Source: Eubacteriales bacterium
GTDB taxonomy: Bacteria > Bacillota > Clostridia > Monoglobales > Firm-18
Assembly: GCA_028697835.1 (NCBI GenBank)
Contig: JAQVDK010000012.1
Location: 1 to 34,642, forward strand
Direction: 5' to 3'
DNA length: 34,642 nucleotides
Part shown: positions 10,171 to 18,065 of the stretch, piece after piece
Numbering within the stretch: the stretch's first letter is position 1
How the letters are laid out: every line of letters begins with the position of its first letter
Translations under genes and position numbers: made by a program
The notes under the pieces: generated by a model
Told to the model about the DNA's origin: nothing
Seen by the model: the letters and a program-made list of their open reading frames with translations, nothing else
The model's database searches: none

Positions 10171-10524
10171 CTACTCACCAAGCAGTTTTTCTACATCAAC
10201 TTTTTCCCCGTCAACCCAAAGGTGCTCCAAATTATAAAAATCACGGGTTTCCCCATAGAAAATATGGACAATAACGTCCCTATAATCCAGCAAAACCCAT
10301 GTGGCGCTGCCATACCCTTCCTTGTGGTAGCCGGTTTCATGGCTTTTGTTTATTTTAAATTCCACCTCGTCGGCAAGGGTTTTAACATGGGTTGATGAGG
10401 TTCCCGAGCAAATAATAAAATAATCCGCAATCTCGCTAACCTTGCTGATATCAATAACTTCAATGTCCTGTGCCTTTTTTTCATCCAATATTTTTAAAAT
10501 TTTCTTAGTAAGTTCAAGCGACAT
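10171..10524 (-). CDS. rsfS: Ribosome silencing factor RsfS
   Basis: A 117-residue protein of the RsfS/Iojap family, which binds ribosomal protein uL14 and blocks joining of the subunits during starvation. The diagnostic core is VSEIADYFIICSGTSSTHVK, followed by GYGSATWVLLDYRDVIVHIF. The length is usual for the family. The ATG at 10524 has AAGGAGAGAAGAT directly upstream. It sits between yqeK and leuS, the standard Firmicutes order nadD-yqeK-rsfS. A lytR-type gene often found between yqeK and rsfS is absent. Confidence 0.96.
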   Translation of the reverse strand: MSLELTKKILKILDEKKAQDIEVIDISKVSEIADYFIICSGTSSTHVKTLADEVEFKINKSHETGYHKEGYGSATWVLLDYRDVIVHIFYGETRDFYNLEHLWVDGEKVDVEKLLGE

Positions 10525-10540
10525 ATCTTCTCTCCTTTTT

Positions 10541-11146
10541 TTATACTGTTGCCACGTGGTATTGCGGCTTTGCCAAATTCATAAGCAAGAAATTCCTTGC
10601 ATTTACAGTATCCGGATGAAGCATCCTATGGCTTGCCACCAGCTTGTTTATAGTATAATCAAGGGCCACAAGCGAAGCACCGTCAAGGTCTGAGTATGCA
10701 AGCCTCCTAAGTTGCTCCACGCCTTCATAGGTCCTGTTTGGCTCAATGTAGTCTGCAACGTAAACAACCTTTGTAAGAAGGGGCATATCCGCCTTTGCGG
10801 TAGTATGATACCTTATGGCGTTATATATTCCCTCATCGCCTACTCCCAGCTCACGCTTTGCCCACTCTGCTCCCAAAACCGCATGGATAAGCTTTTTCTC
10901 CGCCGCTGCAACAGGGTCCAGGGTAATACCATACTCCTGGCATTTTTTTATCATTTCATCGTAGGGCATTTCCTTTACGCAATCATGCACAAGCCCGGCA
11001 AGCTCCGCCTTTTCCTCATCCGCCCCATAAATCCGTGCCAGCTTTTTCGCCTCGCTGCTCACGCCCTGTGAGTGCAAAAAACGTTTTTGGGACATCTGAC
11101 TTAAAAGACATTCTTTAATTTGTTCTGTGTCCATTTTATGCATCAT
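10541..11146 (-). CDS. yqeK: HD-domain diadenosine tetraphosphatase, YqeK family
   Basis: A 201-residue HD-superfamily phosphohydrolase. YqeK proteins hydrolyse Ap4A symmetrically to two ADP, limiting alarmone build-up. The HD doublet is at residues 54-55 in LAGLVHDCVKEMPYDEM. Other expected metal ligands are in HAVLGAEWAKRELG and in IRYHTTAKADMP, and VVYVADYIEPNR is a strong YqeK signature. The start is uncertain. ATG codons at 11146, 11143 and 11134 are all possible and none has a strong ribosome binding site; coupling to the nadD stop 5 bases upstream may compensate. It lies in the conserved nadD-yqeK-rsfS cluster. Confidence 0.93.
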   Translation of the reverse strand: MMHKMDTEQIKECLLSQMSQKRFLHSQGVSSEAKKLARIYGADEEKAELAGLVHDCVKEMPYDEMIKKCQEYGITLDPVAAAEKKLIHAVLGAEWAKRELGVGDEGIYNAIRYHTTAKADMPLLTKVVYVADYIEPNRTYEGVEQLRRLAYSDLDGASLVALDYTINKLVASHRMLHPDTVNARNFLLMNLAKPQYHVATV

Positions 11147-11151
11147 CTCGC

Positions 11152-11754
11152 TTACTTGTAAAGATTATATTTTTTTATATATTGCTCAACGTCCCGGGGC
11201 AGCAGGTATTTTACAGGCAAACCCTCTTTTATCCTGCGCCTTATGTCCGTCGAGGAAATTTCCAAAACAGGAATGTTCATATTGTGTATTTTAACCCCGT
11301 AAGAGTCGCTTATACTTTTTGCAATTTGCTGTATGCCTGATTTTTCATCCACATCACGGCTTGCAAATATAATTTCGACCATCTTGGCAAGACGGCTAAA
11401 GTCCTTCCAAGTGGTCATCTGCCGCAGGGAATCCGAGCCTACGATATAGTAAAAACGAGTGTCGGGGTATTTATTTATAAGGGCTTCCATGGTATTTACC
11501 GTATAGGAAATCTCGTCCTTTGCAAATTCAATATCACAAACATAAAAATTTTCGTTTCCGCCGGCCCCAAGCCTTGCCATTTCAAAGCGGTGACGCTTGT
11601 CCGTCACCTCTTGCCCCAATTTGTGGGGGGATGTGGCTGTGGGTATCAGAAAAACCTTGTCCAAAGAAAATATGTGAAAGGCGTTTTCCGCAATAAACAA
11701 ATGCCCGTTATGGATAGGGTCGAAGGTTCCTCCCAAAACTCCAACTTTCTTCAT
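11152..11754 (-). CDS. nadD: Nicotinate-nucleotide adenylyltransferase
   Basis: A 200-residue NMN/NaMN adenylyltransferase that makes deamido-NAD from nicotinate mononucleotide and ATP in NAD synthesis. The N-terminal nucleotidyltransferase motif GGTFDPIHNGH (residues 8-18) and the C-terminal ISSTDIRRRIKEG are diagnostic. IVGSDSLRQMTTWKDF is the usual central segment. The ATG at 11754 overlaps the trmD stop in a 4-base ATGA junction, so it is translationally coupled to trmD. That linkage is unusual: nadD normally follows obg or proB/A rather than the tRNA-modification gene. Confidence 0.97.
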   Translation of the reverse strand: MKKVGVLGGTFDPIHNGHLFIAENAFHIFSLDKVFLIPTATSPHKLGQEVTDKRHRFEMARLGAGGNENFYVCDIEFAKDEISYTVNTMEALINKYPDTRFYYIVGSDSLRQMTTWKDFSRLAKMVEIIFASRDVDEKSGIQQIAKSISDSYGVKIHNMNIPVLEISSTDIRRRIKEGLPVKYLLPRDVEQYIKKYNLYK

Positions 11755-12443
11755 TTTATCAAATCCTCTTCCAAAAGGTCGGGGCGCTTTGCCCTGGTCC
11801 TTAAAACAGACTGCTCACGGCGCCACTTGGCAATGTTTTCATGGTGCCCCGACAGCAAAACCTCCGGCACCTTCCTGCCCAAAAACTCCGGCGGGCGGGT
11901 GTATTGAGGATATTCCAAAAGTCCGCTGTAGTGGGACTCGTCCAAAAAGCTTTCCTCGCTTGACAAAACCCCCGGTACCAGCCTGCACACACAATCGCAA
12001 AGCACCATGGCAGGAATTTCGCCGCCTGTTAAAACATAGTCCCCAATAGAAACCTCCATGTCAACAATTTCCTCTATAATCCTCTCGTCAACGCCTTCAT
12101 AATGCCCGCAAAGAATTATAATATGCTCAAGCTTTGAAAGCTCTCCTGCCAAGGCTTGGTTTAAAACCTTCCCTTGAGGGGACATATATATCACAAAAGG
12201 CTTTTTCTCGCACCCATTCGCAATAGACCTGTATGCGTTGTAAATGGGACCCGGCTGCATGACCATGCCTTTGCCGCCGCCGTATGGGTAATCGTCCACA
12301 CGCCTGTGCTTATCCGTTGAAAAATCGCGGATGTTGTGGCTTTTTATTTCAACTATGCCCTTTTGCTGTGCCCTGCCGATAATGCTTTCGCCTAAAACCG
12401 CATCCATCATTTCGGGAAAAAGGGTAAGGATGTCAATTATCAT
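11751..12443 (-). CDS. trmD: tRNA (guanine-N1)-methyltransferase
   Basis: A 230-residue SPOUT methyltransferase that makes m1G37 in tRNAs, preventing +1 frameshifting. Diagnostic segments are the N-terminal IDILTLFPEMM, DDYPYGGGKGMVMQPGP, LCGHYEGVDERI, and the SAM-binding knot loop SIGDYVLTGGE. The start was set to the ATG at 12443 (MIIDILTLF) with GGAGGGG upstream. A frame extending to 12488 adds 15 residues unlike the family. It overlaps rimM by 11 bases and nadD by 4. The usual next gene, rplS (bL19), is absent and nadD takes its place. Confidence 0.97.
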   Translation of the reverse strand: MIIDILTLFPEMMDAVLGESIIGRAQQKGIVEIKSHNIRDFSTDKHRRVDDYPYGGGKGMVMQPGPIYNAYRSIANGCEKKPFVIYMSPQGKVLNQALAGELSKLEHIIILCGHYEGVDERIIEEIVDMEVSIGDYVLTGGEIPAMVLCDCVCRLVPGVLSSEESFLDESHYSGLLEYPQYTRPPEFLGRKVPEVLLSGHHENIAKWRREQSVLRTRAKRPDLLEEDLIK

Positions 12444-12942
12444 CTCCCATCCCCTCCATAAGCTCCACGTCCATACGCCCATTTTCAATATCCACTTTTT
12501 TTACAACCTGTTTTATGGCAGGAATCAAAATTCGCCTGCCATCCTCGCTTCGCACCACATACACATCATTTCCGCCTGTGGGAAAGCAATCCTCAATTGT
12601 TCCTAAAAACTTGTCACCCTCATAAACCTTAAGGCCTATAAGGTCTATTATATAATAAGTGTCCTTTGGAAGCTCGCCAAGCTGCGCCCGGGTAACATAC
12701 AAAATGGTGTTTTTGTCTTTAAGCTCCTGGGCCTGCTCTATGGAGTCAACCCCTTTTAGCTTAAGCAAAATACTGCCTTTGTGTTCCTTGGCGCTTTCTA
12801 TGTCAAAGGGCTTGCTATCAATATACACATGCCCAAGCCCAAGGAAAATCTGCGGGTTGTCGCACCAAGGTACAACCTTTAACTCGCCTCGCAGGGCATG
12901 GGTATTTACAACTTTCCCTATTTCCAAAAAACCATTCTTCAT
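12433..12942 (-). CDS. rimM: Ribosome maturation factor RimM
   Basis: A 169-residue 16S rRNA processing factor that assists assembly of the 30S head around bS16 and uS19. The N-terminal beta-barrel begins EIGKVVNTHALRGELKVVPW, and the PRC-barrel half carries YYIIDLIGLKVYEG, FPTGGNDVYVV and RRILIPAIKQVVKKVDI. Length and order (rpsP-khpA-rimM-trmD) are standard. The ATG at 12942 has AAGGAG about 12 bases upstream, somewhat far. A strong stem-loop lies in the gap between khpA and this gene and may affect expression. Confidence 0.96.
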   Translation of the reverse strand: MKNGFLEIGKVVNTHALRGELKVVPWCDNPQIFLGLGHVYIDSKPFDIESAKEHKGSILLKLKGVDSIEQAQELKDKNTILYVTRAQLGELPKDTYYIIDLIGLKVYEGDKFLGTIEDCFPTGGNDVYVVRSEDGRRILIPAIKQVVKKVDIENGRMDVELMEGMGDDN

Positions 12943-12983
12943 GATAAAACATTACTCCTTAAGGACATATAAATACAAACATA

Positions 12984-13012
12984 GGGAGAAGGCACAAAAA
13001 GTGCCCTCGCCC
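12984..13012 (-). other. Intergenic stem-loop between khpA and rimM
   Basis: Arms at 12984-12995 and 13001-13012 form a 12-position stem around a 5-base loop, with one mismatch and one G-U pair when read on the minus strand. There is no run of T directly after it, so it is not a standard terminator. It could be a partial attenuator, an mRNA 3'-end protecting element for rpsP-khpA, or a processing site. Its presence is seen directly; its role is inference. Confidence 0.6.
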
Positions 13013-13018
13013 CGAAGT

Positions 13019-13255
13019 TTAAGCGATATCCACAATATCCACGATAACCTTTCTCTTGTCCTTGCCGGCAGCACCTCGAACAACGGTACGGATAGCCTTG
13101 GCAATCTTGCCCTGCTTTCCAATTACCTTTCCCATATCGGATTCCGCCACGCTAAGGGTAAGCTTTATTGAGGAATCATCTTCAGTTTGCCTTACAAATA
13201 CCTCGTCTGGATTTTCCACCAACGACTTGGCAATAAATTCAAGTAAATCCTTCAT
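13019..13255 (-). CDS. khpA: KH-domain RNA-binding protein KhpA (YlqC family)
   Basis: A 78-residue protein consisting of a single KH domain. The RNA-binding loop is GKQG at residues 46-49 within MGKVIGKQGKIAKAIRTVV. KhpA binds RNA together with KhpB/Jag and affects cell size and division in Firmicutes such as pneumococcus. The length and position between rpsP and rimM are exactly those of the family. The ATG at 13255 has GAGGTAAG upstream, and the gene follows rpsP by 19 bases. Confidence 0.96.
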   Translation of the reverse strand: MKDLLEFIAKSLVENPDEVFVRQTEDDSSIKLTLSVAESDMGKVIGKQGKIAKAIRTVVRGAAGKDKRKVIVDIVDIA

Positions 13256-13274
13256 AGGTTCTTACCTCTTTTCA

Positions 13275-13514
13275 TTAAATGCCGCTCTTTTTAAGCAGGC
13301 TTCTAACAATATCAGTTGGTTGCGCACCGTTTTTAATCCATTTTTGCGCCTTCTCAACATCAATTTTGATTTCAGCAGGGTCTTTAAGCGGGTTATATGT
13401 TCCTATCTCCTCGATAAACCTGCCGTCTCTTGGATATCTGGAATCCGCAACAACTACACGGTAAAATGGAGCTTTTTTCGCACCCATTCTTCTTAGTCTG
13501 ATTTTAACAGCCAT
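13275..13514 (-). CDS. rpsP: 30S ribosomal protein bS16
   Basis: A 79-residue ribosomal protein S16. The N-terminus [24 protein letters not shown] and the segment [16 protein letters not shown] are diagnostic. bS16 is an early assembly protein of the 30S body. The ATG at 13514 is preceded by CATAGGAGGTGTAAGA, one of the best ribosome binding sites in the window, as expected for a highly expressed gene. It lies downstream of ffh after a 59-base gap that holds a small hairpin. Confidence 0.98.
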   Translation of the reverse strand: MAVKIRLRRMGAKKAPFYRVVVADSRYPRDGRFIEEIGTYNPLKDPAEIKIDVEKAQKWIKNGAQPTDIVRSLLKKSGI

Positions 13515-13553
13515 TCTTACACCTCCTATGTCAAATATAAAAACTTTATATCA

Positions 13554-13571
13554 GAGCATAATCTTATGCTC
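13554..13571 (-). other. Small hairpin between ffh and rpsP
   Basis: A perfect inverted repeat, GAGCATAA (13554-13561) and TTATGCTC (13564-13571), lies just after the ffh stop. On the minus strand it is followed a few bases later by a T-rich stretch (GTTTTTATATTT). It could be a weak terminator or attenuator that separates ffh from rpsP levels. The T-run is displaced from the stem, so the call is tentative. Confidence 0.45.
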
Positions 13572-13573
13572 AT

Positions 13574-14923
13574 CTATGCAAAAGGAAAACGAAACTTTCC
13601 TCTTCCACCTTTGTTTTTGCCTTTTTTAGACATTTTTCCAAACTGCTTGAACATCTGTCGCATTTGCTCAAACTGCTTTAAAAGGGCGTTTACATCCTGA
13701 ACCAAAGTTCCGCTGCCGTTTGCAATACGCCTTTTTCTGCTGGCATTTATAATGGATGGGTTTTCCCTCTCGGCAGGCGTCATGCTTTTTATTATTGCGC
13801 CCACGCGAAGCAGCTTCCTCTCGTCGATTTGCGCACCTTGAAGGGCTTTTGCATTTACGCCGGGAATCATGCCCAACATATTTTCTATAGGCCCCATCTT
13901 TTGCACCTGCTCAAGCTGGTCTAAAAAGTCGTTAAGGTCAAATTCCTGCCGCCGCAGTTTTTTCTCCAGCTCTTCGGCTTTTTTAAGGTCGATTGCCTCT
14001 TCCGCCTTTTCAATAAGCGAGAGAACATCCCCCATGCCAAGGATACGGTTTGCCATTCTCTCCGGGTGGAACGGCTCCAAATCCTCAAGCTTTTCGCCGG
14101 TTCCTATATATTTAATGGGCTTTTGCGTCACCGCACGAATGCTAAGCGCCGCACCGCCTCTTGCATCACCGTCAAGCTTTGTCAGGATAACCCCGTCAAC
14201 TTCAAGCTGGTCATTAAAGCTTTTTGCAACATTAACGGCATCCTGACCGGTCATGGCGTCAACCACCAAAAGGGTCTCCGTTACAGACGCCTTTTCCTTT
14301 ATGTTTTTAAGCTCATCCATAAGCTGCTCATCAATGTGAAGCCTTCCGGCAGTATCTATAATTACAATGTCATTTCCATGATTTTTTGCATGCTCTATTG
14401 CGTCGGTGGAAATTTTGACCGGGTCCTTGCAGCCCTCAATGTGAAAAACCGAAAGCCCCAGCTTTTCCGCAACCACCATAAGCTGCTTTGCGGCAGCCGG
14501 TCGGTAAACGTCGCAAGCCACCAAAAGCGGTCTTTTCCCTTGTTTTTTTAAAACTCCGCCGAGCTTTGCGGCAGTAGTGGTCTTTCCCGCACCCTGAAGC
14601 CCCGACATCATAACAACCGTGGGCGGCTTTGGGGATATGGCTATTTTTGCATTGCTTCCCCCCATTAAGGCGGTAAGCTCTTCATTTACAATTTTTACGA
14701 TGTGCTGTCCCGGGGTTAAGGATTCCAAAACCTCGGCGCCAACGGCACGCTCGGTAATCTTTGCAACAAAATCCTTTACTACCTTGAAATTTACGTCCGC
14801 CTCCAAAAGGGCAAGCCTAATCTCACGCATGCCCGCACGGACATCCGCTTCCGTAACCTTGCCTTTTCCCCGAAGTTTCCTAAAGGCGCCTTGCAGTTTA
14901 TCGGCTAAGCTTTCAAATGCCAT
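13574..14923 (-). CDS. ffh: Signal recognition particle GTPase Ffh
   Basis: The 449-residue SRP54 subunit, which binds signal sequences and 4.5S/6S RNA at the ribosome and docks with FtsY at the membrane. It has an N domain (1-90) and a G domain with P-loop GLQGAGKT (108-115), DTAGRLH and TKLDGDARGGAAL. The methionine-rich M domain has MGPIENMLGMIPG and the RNA-binding SRKRRIANGSG. The tail MSKKGKNKGGRGKFRFPFA is short and basic. The ATG at 14923 follows ylxM by 4 bases. The receptor gene ftsY is upstream, separated by a UPF0182 gene and a fresh promoter. Confidence 0.98.
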   Translation of the reverse strand: MAFESLADKLQGAFRKLRGKGKVTEADVRAGMREIRLALLEADVNFKVVKDFVAKITERAVGAEVLESLTPGQHIVKIVNEELTALMGGSNAKIAISPKPPTVVMMSGLQGAGKTTTAAKLGGVLKKQGKRPLLVACDVYRPAAAKQLMVVAEKLGLSVFHIEGCKDPVKISTDAIEHAKNHGNDIVIIDTAGRLHIDEQLMDELKNIKEKASVTETLLVVDAMTGQDAVNVAKSFNDQLEVDGVILTKLDGDARGGAALSIRAVTQKPIKYIGTGEKLEDLEPFHPERMANRILGMGDVLSLIEKAEEAIDLKKAEELEKKLRRQEFDLNDFLDQLEQVQKMGPIENMLGMIPGVNAKALQGAQIDERKLLRVGAIIKSMTPAERENPSIINASRKRRIANGSGTLVQDVNALLKQFEQMRQMFKQFGKMSKKGKNKGGRGKFRFPFA

Positions 14924-14927
14924 AGAT

Positions 14928-15287
14928 TTACTCCCTTATAACTTCCAATTGTTTTTTAATCTTTTCAAGCCGCGGCGCAATCCAGGGTATCGACGAGATG
15001 TTTTCCGACTCCTCCATTTCCCGGATTTCCTTTTCTATATTCATTGCGGCTTCCTTTATGACCATATATCTTTTAGCAATTCCCAAATTTTCTTCTGCTT
15101 CTTTTAAAATCATTTCTGCGCGCTTAATGCTGTCTCTAACCCCTTGGCGGGTGATACAAAGATGTTCACTTATCTCTGCCAGCGACAAGTCCTCGTTATA
15201 GTATAAATCAATCACTTCAGCTTGTTTGTCGGTAAGCATGTTGTGGTAAAAATCAAACAACAACGTAATATACAAATCCTTAGCCAT
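14928..15287 (-). CDS. ylxM: YlxM family helix-turn-helix protein, SRP-associated
   Basis: A 119-residue sigma-70 region 4-like helix-turn-helix protein that precedes ffh in most Firmicutes. In streptococci YlxM binds SRP components and modulates Ffh activity. The HTH covers about residues 17-60 (LTDKQAEVIDLYYNEDLSLA, then CITRQGVRDSIKRAE), followed by a long helical tail. I chose the ATG at 15287 (MAKDLYITLL), preceded by AAAGGGGCGG; a longer frame to 15314 would run into the promoter region. Given its HTH and the inverted repeat in its own leader, autoregulation is possible but unproven. Confidence 0.93.
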   Translation of the reverse strand: MAKDLYITLLFDFYHNMLTDKQAEVIDLYYNEDLSLAEISEHLCITRQGVRDSIKRAEMILKEAEENLGIAKRYMVIKEAAMNIEKEIREMEESENISSIPWIAPRLEKIKKQLEVIRE

Positions 15288-15304
15288 ACTACCGCCCCTT
15301 TCAC

Positions 15305-15325
15305 TGTAAAGCAAATCACTTTACA
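15305..15325. promoter_or_regulatory. Inverted repeat in the ylxM-ffh leader, candidate operator
   Basis: TGTAAAG (15305-15311), a 7-base spacer, then CTTTACA (15319-15325) form a perfect 7-7-7 inverted repeat. It lies immediately downstream of the -10 box at 15327-15332, where transcription should begin. A protein bound here would block initiation. The spacing is 4 bases longer than the GlnR/TnrA consensus, so I do not assign it to that regulator. The symmetry is seen directly; operator function is inferred. Confidence 0.5.
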
Positions 15326-15326
15326 C

Positions 15327-15356
15327 ATTATAATATACTTGAGGCTATTCTGTCAA
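15327..15356 (-). promoter_or_regulatory. Sigma-A-type promoter for ylxM-ffh
   Basis: On the minus strand the -35 TTGACA (15351-15356) and the -10 TATAAT (15327-15332) are both perfect, separated by 18 bases. The -35 box lies in the last codons of the UPF0182 gene, which end Leu-Thr-Glu-stop. This gives the SRP genes their own transcription start inside the long co-directional block. Confidence 0.8.
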
Positions 15357-18041
15357 GAGGATTTCATCATTTTCTTCTTGTTCTTCGACAATTTTCTCTC
15401 TTAAAGCATTTATATTGTACTCAAGCTCCTGCATGGCCTTGCCATAGCTTTCCCAATCGCTGTTTTGGGAATGGGCTTTAATCTCCTCAAAACTTTTAAC
15501 GGCACGCTGGGCAACCTCTGCCAAGGTTTCCTCGTTAGTGGTGGCAACCGCCGGCATGCTTACCCCGAAAAGCGCGCCTATGGCCTCGTCTAAGGTAGGT
15601 CTTGCCACCATTTTATCACCATATGCCACTACAACCCTTCTTACCTTTGCAGCCTCACCATAATCGCCACCCGACAGGGTGTATATTGGCTCTATATATA
15701 AAATACTGTTTTTTATCGGAACGGTAATAATATTGCCACGAATAACAGTAGCCTTTTCGCTTTTCCACTGGGCTATTTCCTGAGAGAGGCTCGAGTCGCT
15801 GTCAATTCTGTTTTCTATGTCGAAAGGACCGGGAATGTCCTCGTCTTGAATAAAGTTATAAACCACAAGATTTCCGTAATGTCCGGGCCGACACCTTGCC
15901 ACAAGAGTCGCCACCAAATTGTTCTTGCTTGCATAAGTATAAGGCTGCATCAAAACAAATTCCGCCCTATCCTCCCCTTTTAGCTTTATAACATTGTAAT
16001 AAGGCTCCGTTATAACAGGCTTGTCGCCTTCGTATTTTTCCTTGGGCTCCGTCCATACGCCTTGCTTTCCGTAAAAATCTGCCGCACTGCCCACATGATA
16101 CCTTTTCATTATCTCTGCCTGAATTTTAAATATACCCTTTGGATATCTTAAATGTTTTTCCAAGTCCTTCGGAAAGGGCGTCTGCTCAAACAGCGTGGGG
16201 TATATCCGCCTGTAGCTTCTTACAATGGGGTCGCTCTCGTCCACAATATAAAGCTTAACCGTTCCGTCATAAGCGTCAACAACAGCCTTGACGGAATTTC
16301 TTATATAATTTATATCGCCGCTGTACTGGGCATAGGGAAACCACTGGGAAGTGGTGTATCCGTCAACTATCCATTTAAGCCTTCCAACCCCGTCGATTAA
16401 AATATATATGTCCGGGTCAAAGTTCAAAAAAGGCGCTGCCATATGCACTCGGGATAGTACGCTTCTGTTGGCCAAAAGCTTGCTTTTGGAGTCTATCTGG
16501 TCGGATACCAAAAGCTTCACATCCCCCAGCTTTGCCGCATACACAATACGGCTAAGCCAGCTAAGCTGAATGCCCGAAGAGCCTGTATAGTCATATCCTC
16601 CGCCCGCAATATCGTCAATCTCTCTATCTTTGGTGTTTACCACAACATAGCTGCTCATGTTTTCGCCGTAATAAATCCTCGGTTGGGTAACCTCCGGCGC
16701 TCCGTCAAGGGAACGGGGAGGTATGTCACGAATTATAAAATAGGGCTGTCCCTGCTCGGTAATACGGTTTACGGGATTCATCACAACCCCTGAGCCGTGG
16801 GTGTATTTCATCTTTGTGTTGATATAGTTTTTTGCAGACTCTTCAATCCTGTCGGTGGTGATTTCCCTTGCAGATAAGGAAACAGCCGTAAGCTCGCCGC
16901 CTATTTCATAGGGAACAACGTCCGCTCCGTAAAACTGGTAATGATTCCTCACAGACTGGATTTGGTTAGCGGCTTTTATGGTCTGGTTGTAGTCAATAAG
17001 CCGAATATTGTTTATAGTGTCAAGGTTTTTCATAATGTCTGCGCCGGTTAGGTTGTTTTCTACATAAAAATCATGTTCCTGCACCTGGCCTATGCCATAT
17101 GCCGCCCTTGTAAAATCAATATTATGTTGCATATACACAGACTCTATGGCAAACTCATCAGGCTCCACCACCACCGTTTGAGTTATCTGCGCCACCAATG
17201 TAACCGCCAGCATGGCAATGGGATAAAGGGATACCGAAAAAAATGCGGGAATAATTTTTACCTTTAAAGTAAAATACACCACAAGCCCAACGATAACCAA
17301 AAGAAGCACCGGCAAAATCCCATAAAAAGGTATCCAAATTTTAATGTCAATATAGTTCCCGCCAACAAAGCTGTTGTTGGCATCATACAAAATGGACTCC
17401 GCCTGGTACTTATACGAAAACGCTTTTATAAGGAAGTAAATGATAATGGTCGTAATCTGGTGCGCCAAAATCCCTTTTTCCCGAAGGAGCTTTTTCACTT
17501 CATAAAAATCATACCTGGCATACAAGCTAAAATAAGTAAGAGCGGTAATTGCCATCAAAAATATGCTAAACGCCAAAAGCGCCTCTATAAAAGCAATGTA
17601 AAAGGGGCGTTGGAACACGTAATACCCTACATCCTTTCCAAAAATCGGGTCGGACATATCAAACCATTCACTTGTAAGAAACGGCAAGAACGAGTTTGCA
17701 ATCCTTTCCCTGAAAACAAGAGCAAGAATCGCTGCAAAACCTGCGCTTATCATTATAAAAGGCATGTTTTTGCGAAGGTATAAAAAGGAAAGGTTCATAT
17801 GCATCAGGTTTTTTCTGGCGAAATAAAAATTAATAAAAATTACCACAAAAAACACAGTAAAAGACAACAAGAAAGTAACGGTGCTGACTTTTAGGTTTTG
17901 CCAGAACGCATCCGTAAAATTCTCGCCTATTTCAAGAAGCTCTATATAGTCTGTGTAAACACCCGAAAACACAAGGATAACAGCCGCAAACACCGCAAGA
18001 GTCGCCACGGCCGCCGCCTTTTTTAAAGGGATTTTAAACAT
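15345..18041 (-). CDS. UPF0182 family large membrane protein
   Basis: An 898-residue protein of the UPF0182 (COG1615) family, function unknown. About seven hydrophobic segments occupy the first 300 residues (near 8-28, 52-73, 95-112, 150-175, 195-215, 236-259 and 265-290). They are followed by a large, mostly hydrophilic domain of about 550 residues, probably outside the membrane. Typical family segments are GSGVVMNPVNRI, GGYDYTGSSGIQLSWLSRI and YVDGYTTS-like WIVDGYTTSQWFPYAQYSG. The C-terminus is acidic (EEQEENDEILLTE). The ATG at 18041 follows a strong AGGGGGGGAGTGAT and lies 24 bases after ftsY. Its place between ftsY and ylxM-ffh splits the SRP genes. I do not assign a function; a membrane-biogenesis link is only contextual. 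Confidence 0.9.
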   Translation of the reverse strand: MFKIPLKKAAAVATLAVFAAVILVFSGVYTDYIELLEIGENFTDAFWQNLKVSTVTFLLSFTVFFVVIFINFYFARKNLMHMNLSFLYLRKNMPFIMISAGFAAILALVFRERIANSFLPFLTSEWFDMSDPIFGKDVGYYVFQRPFYIAFIEALLAFSIFLMAITALTYFSLYARYDFYEVKKLLREKGILAHQITTIIIYFLIKAFSYKYQAESILYDANNSFVGGNYIDIKIWIPFYGILPVLLLVIVGLVVYFTLKVKIIPAFFSVSLYPIAMLAVTLVAQITQTVVVEPDEFAIESVYMQHNIDFTRAAYGIGQVQEHDFYVENNLTGADIMKNLDTINNIRLIDYNQTIKAANQIQSVRNHYQFYGADVVPYEIGGELTAVSLSAREITTDRIEESAKNYINTKMKYTHGSGVVMNPVNRITEQGQPYFIIRDIPPRSLDGAPEVTQPRIYYGENMSSYVVVNTKDREIDDIAGGGYDYTGSSGIQLSWLSRIVYAAKLGDVKLLVSDQIDSKSKLLANRSVLSRVHMAAPFLNFDPDIYILIDGVGRLKWIVDGYTTSQWFPYAQYSGDINYIRNSVKAVVDAYDGTVKLYIVDESDPIVRSYRRIYPTLFEQTPFPKDLEKHLRYPKGIFKIQAEIMKRYHVGSAADFYGKQGVWTEPKEKYEGDKPVITEPYYNVIKLKGEDRAEFVLMQPYTYASKNNLVATLVARCRPGHYGNLVVYNFIQDEDIPGPFDIENRIDSDSSLSQEIAQWKSEKATVIRGNIITVPIKNSILYIEPIYTLSGGDYGEAAKVRRVVVAYGDKMVARPTLDEAIGALFGVSMPAVATTNEETLAEVAQRAVKSFEEIKAHSQNSDWESYGKAMQELEYNINALREKIVEEQEENDEILLTE

Positions 18042-18065
18042 ATCACTCCCCCCCTTTTTTACCGT

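Noticed and set aside
12984-13012. Rho-independent terminator inside the rpsP operon
   Set aside because: The stem is strong but no T-run follows on the minus strand, and rimM/trmD downstream lack another visible promoter. It was kept as a stem-loop of unknown role.
15305-15325. GlnR/TnrA operator
   Set aside because: The consensus is TGTNA-N7-TNACA. Here the conserved ends are 11 bases apart instead of 7, so I kept it only as an unassigned inverted repeat.
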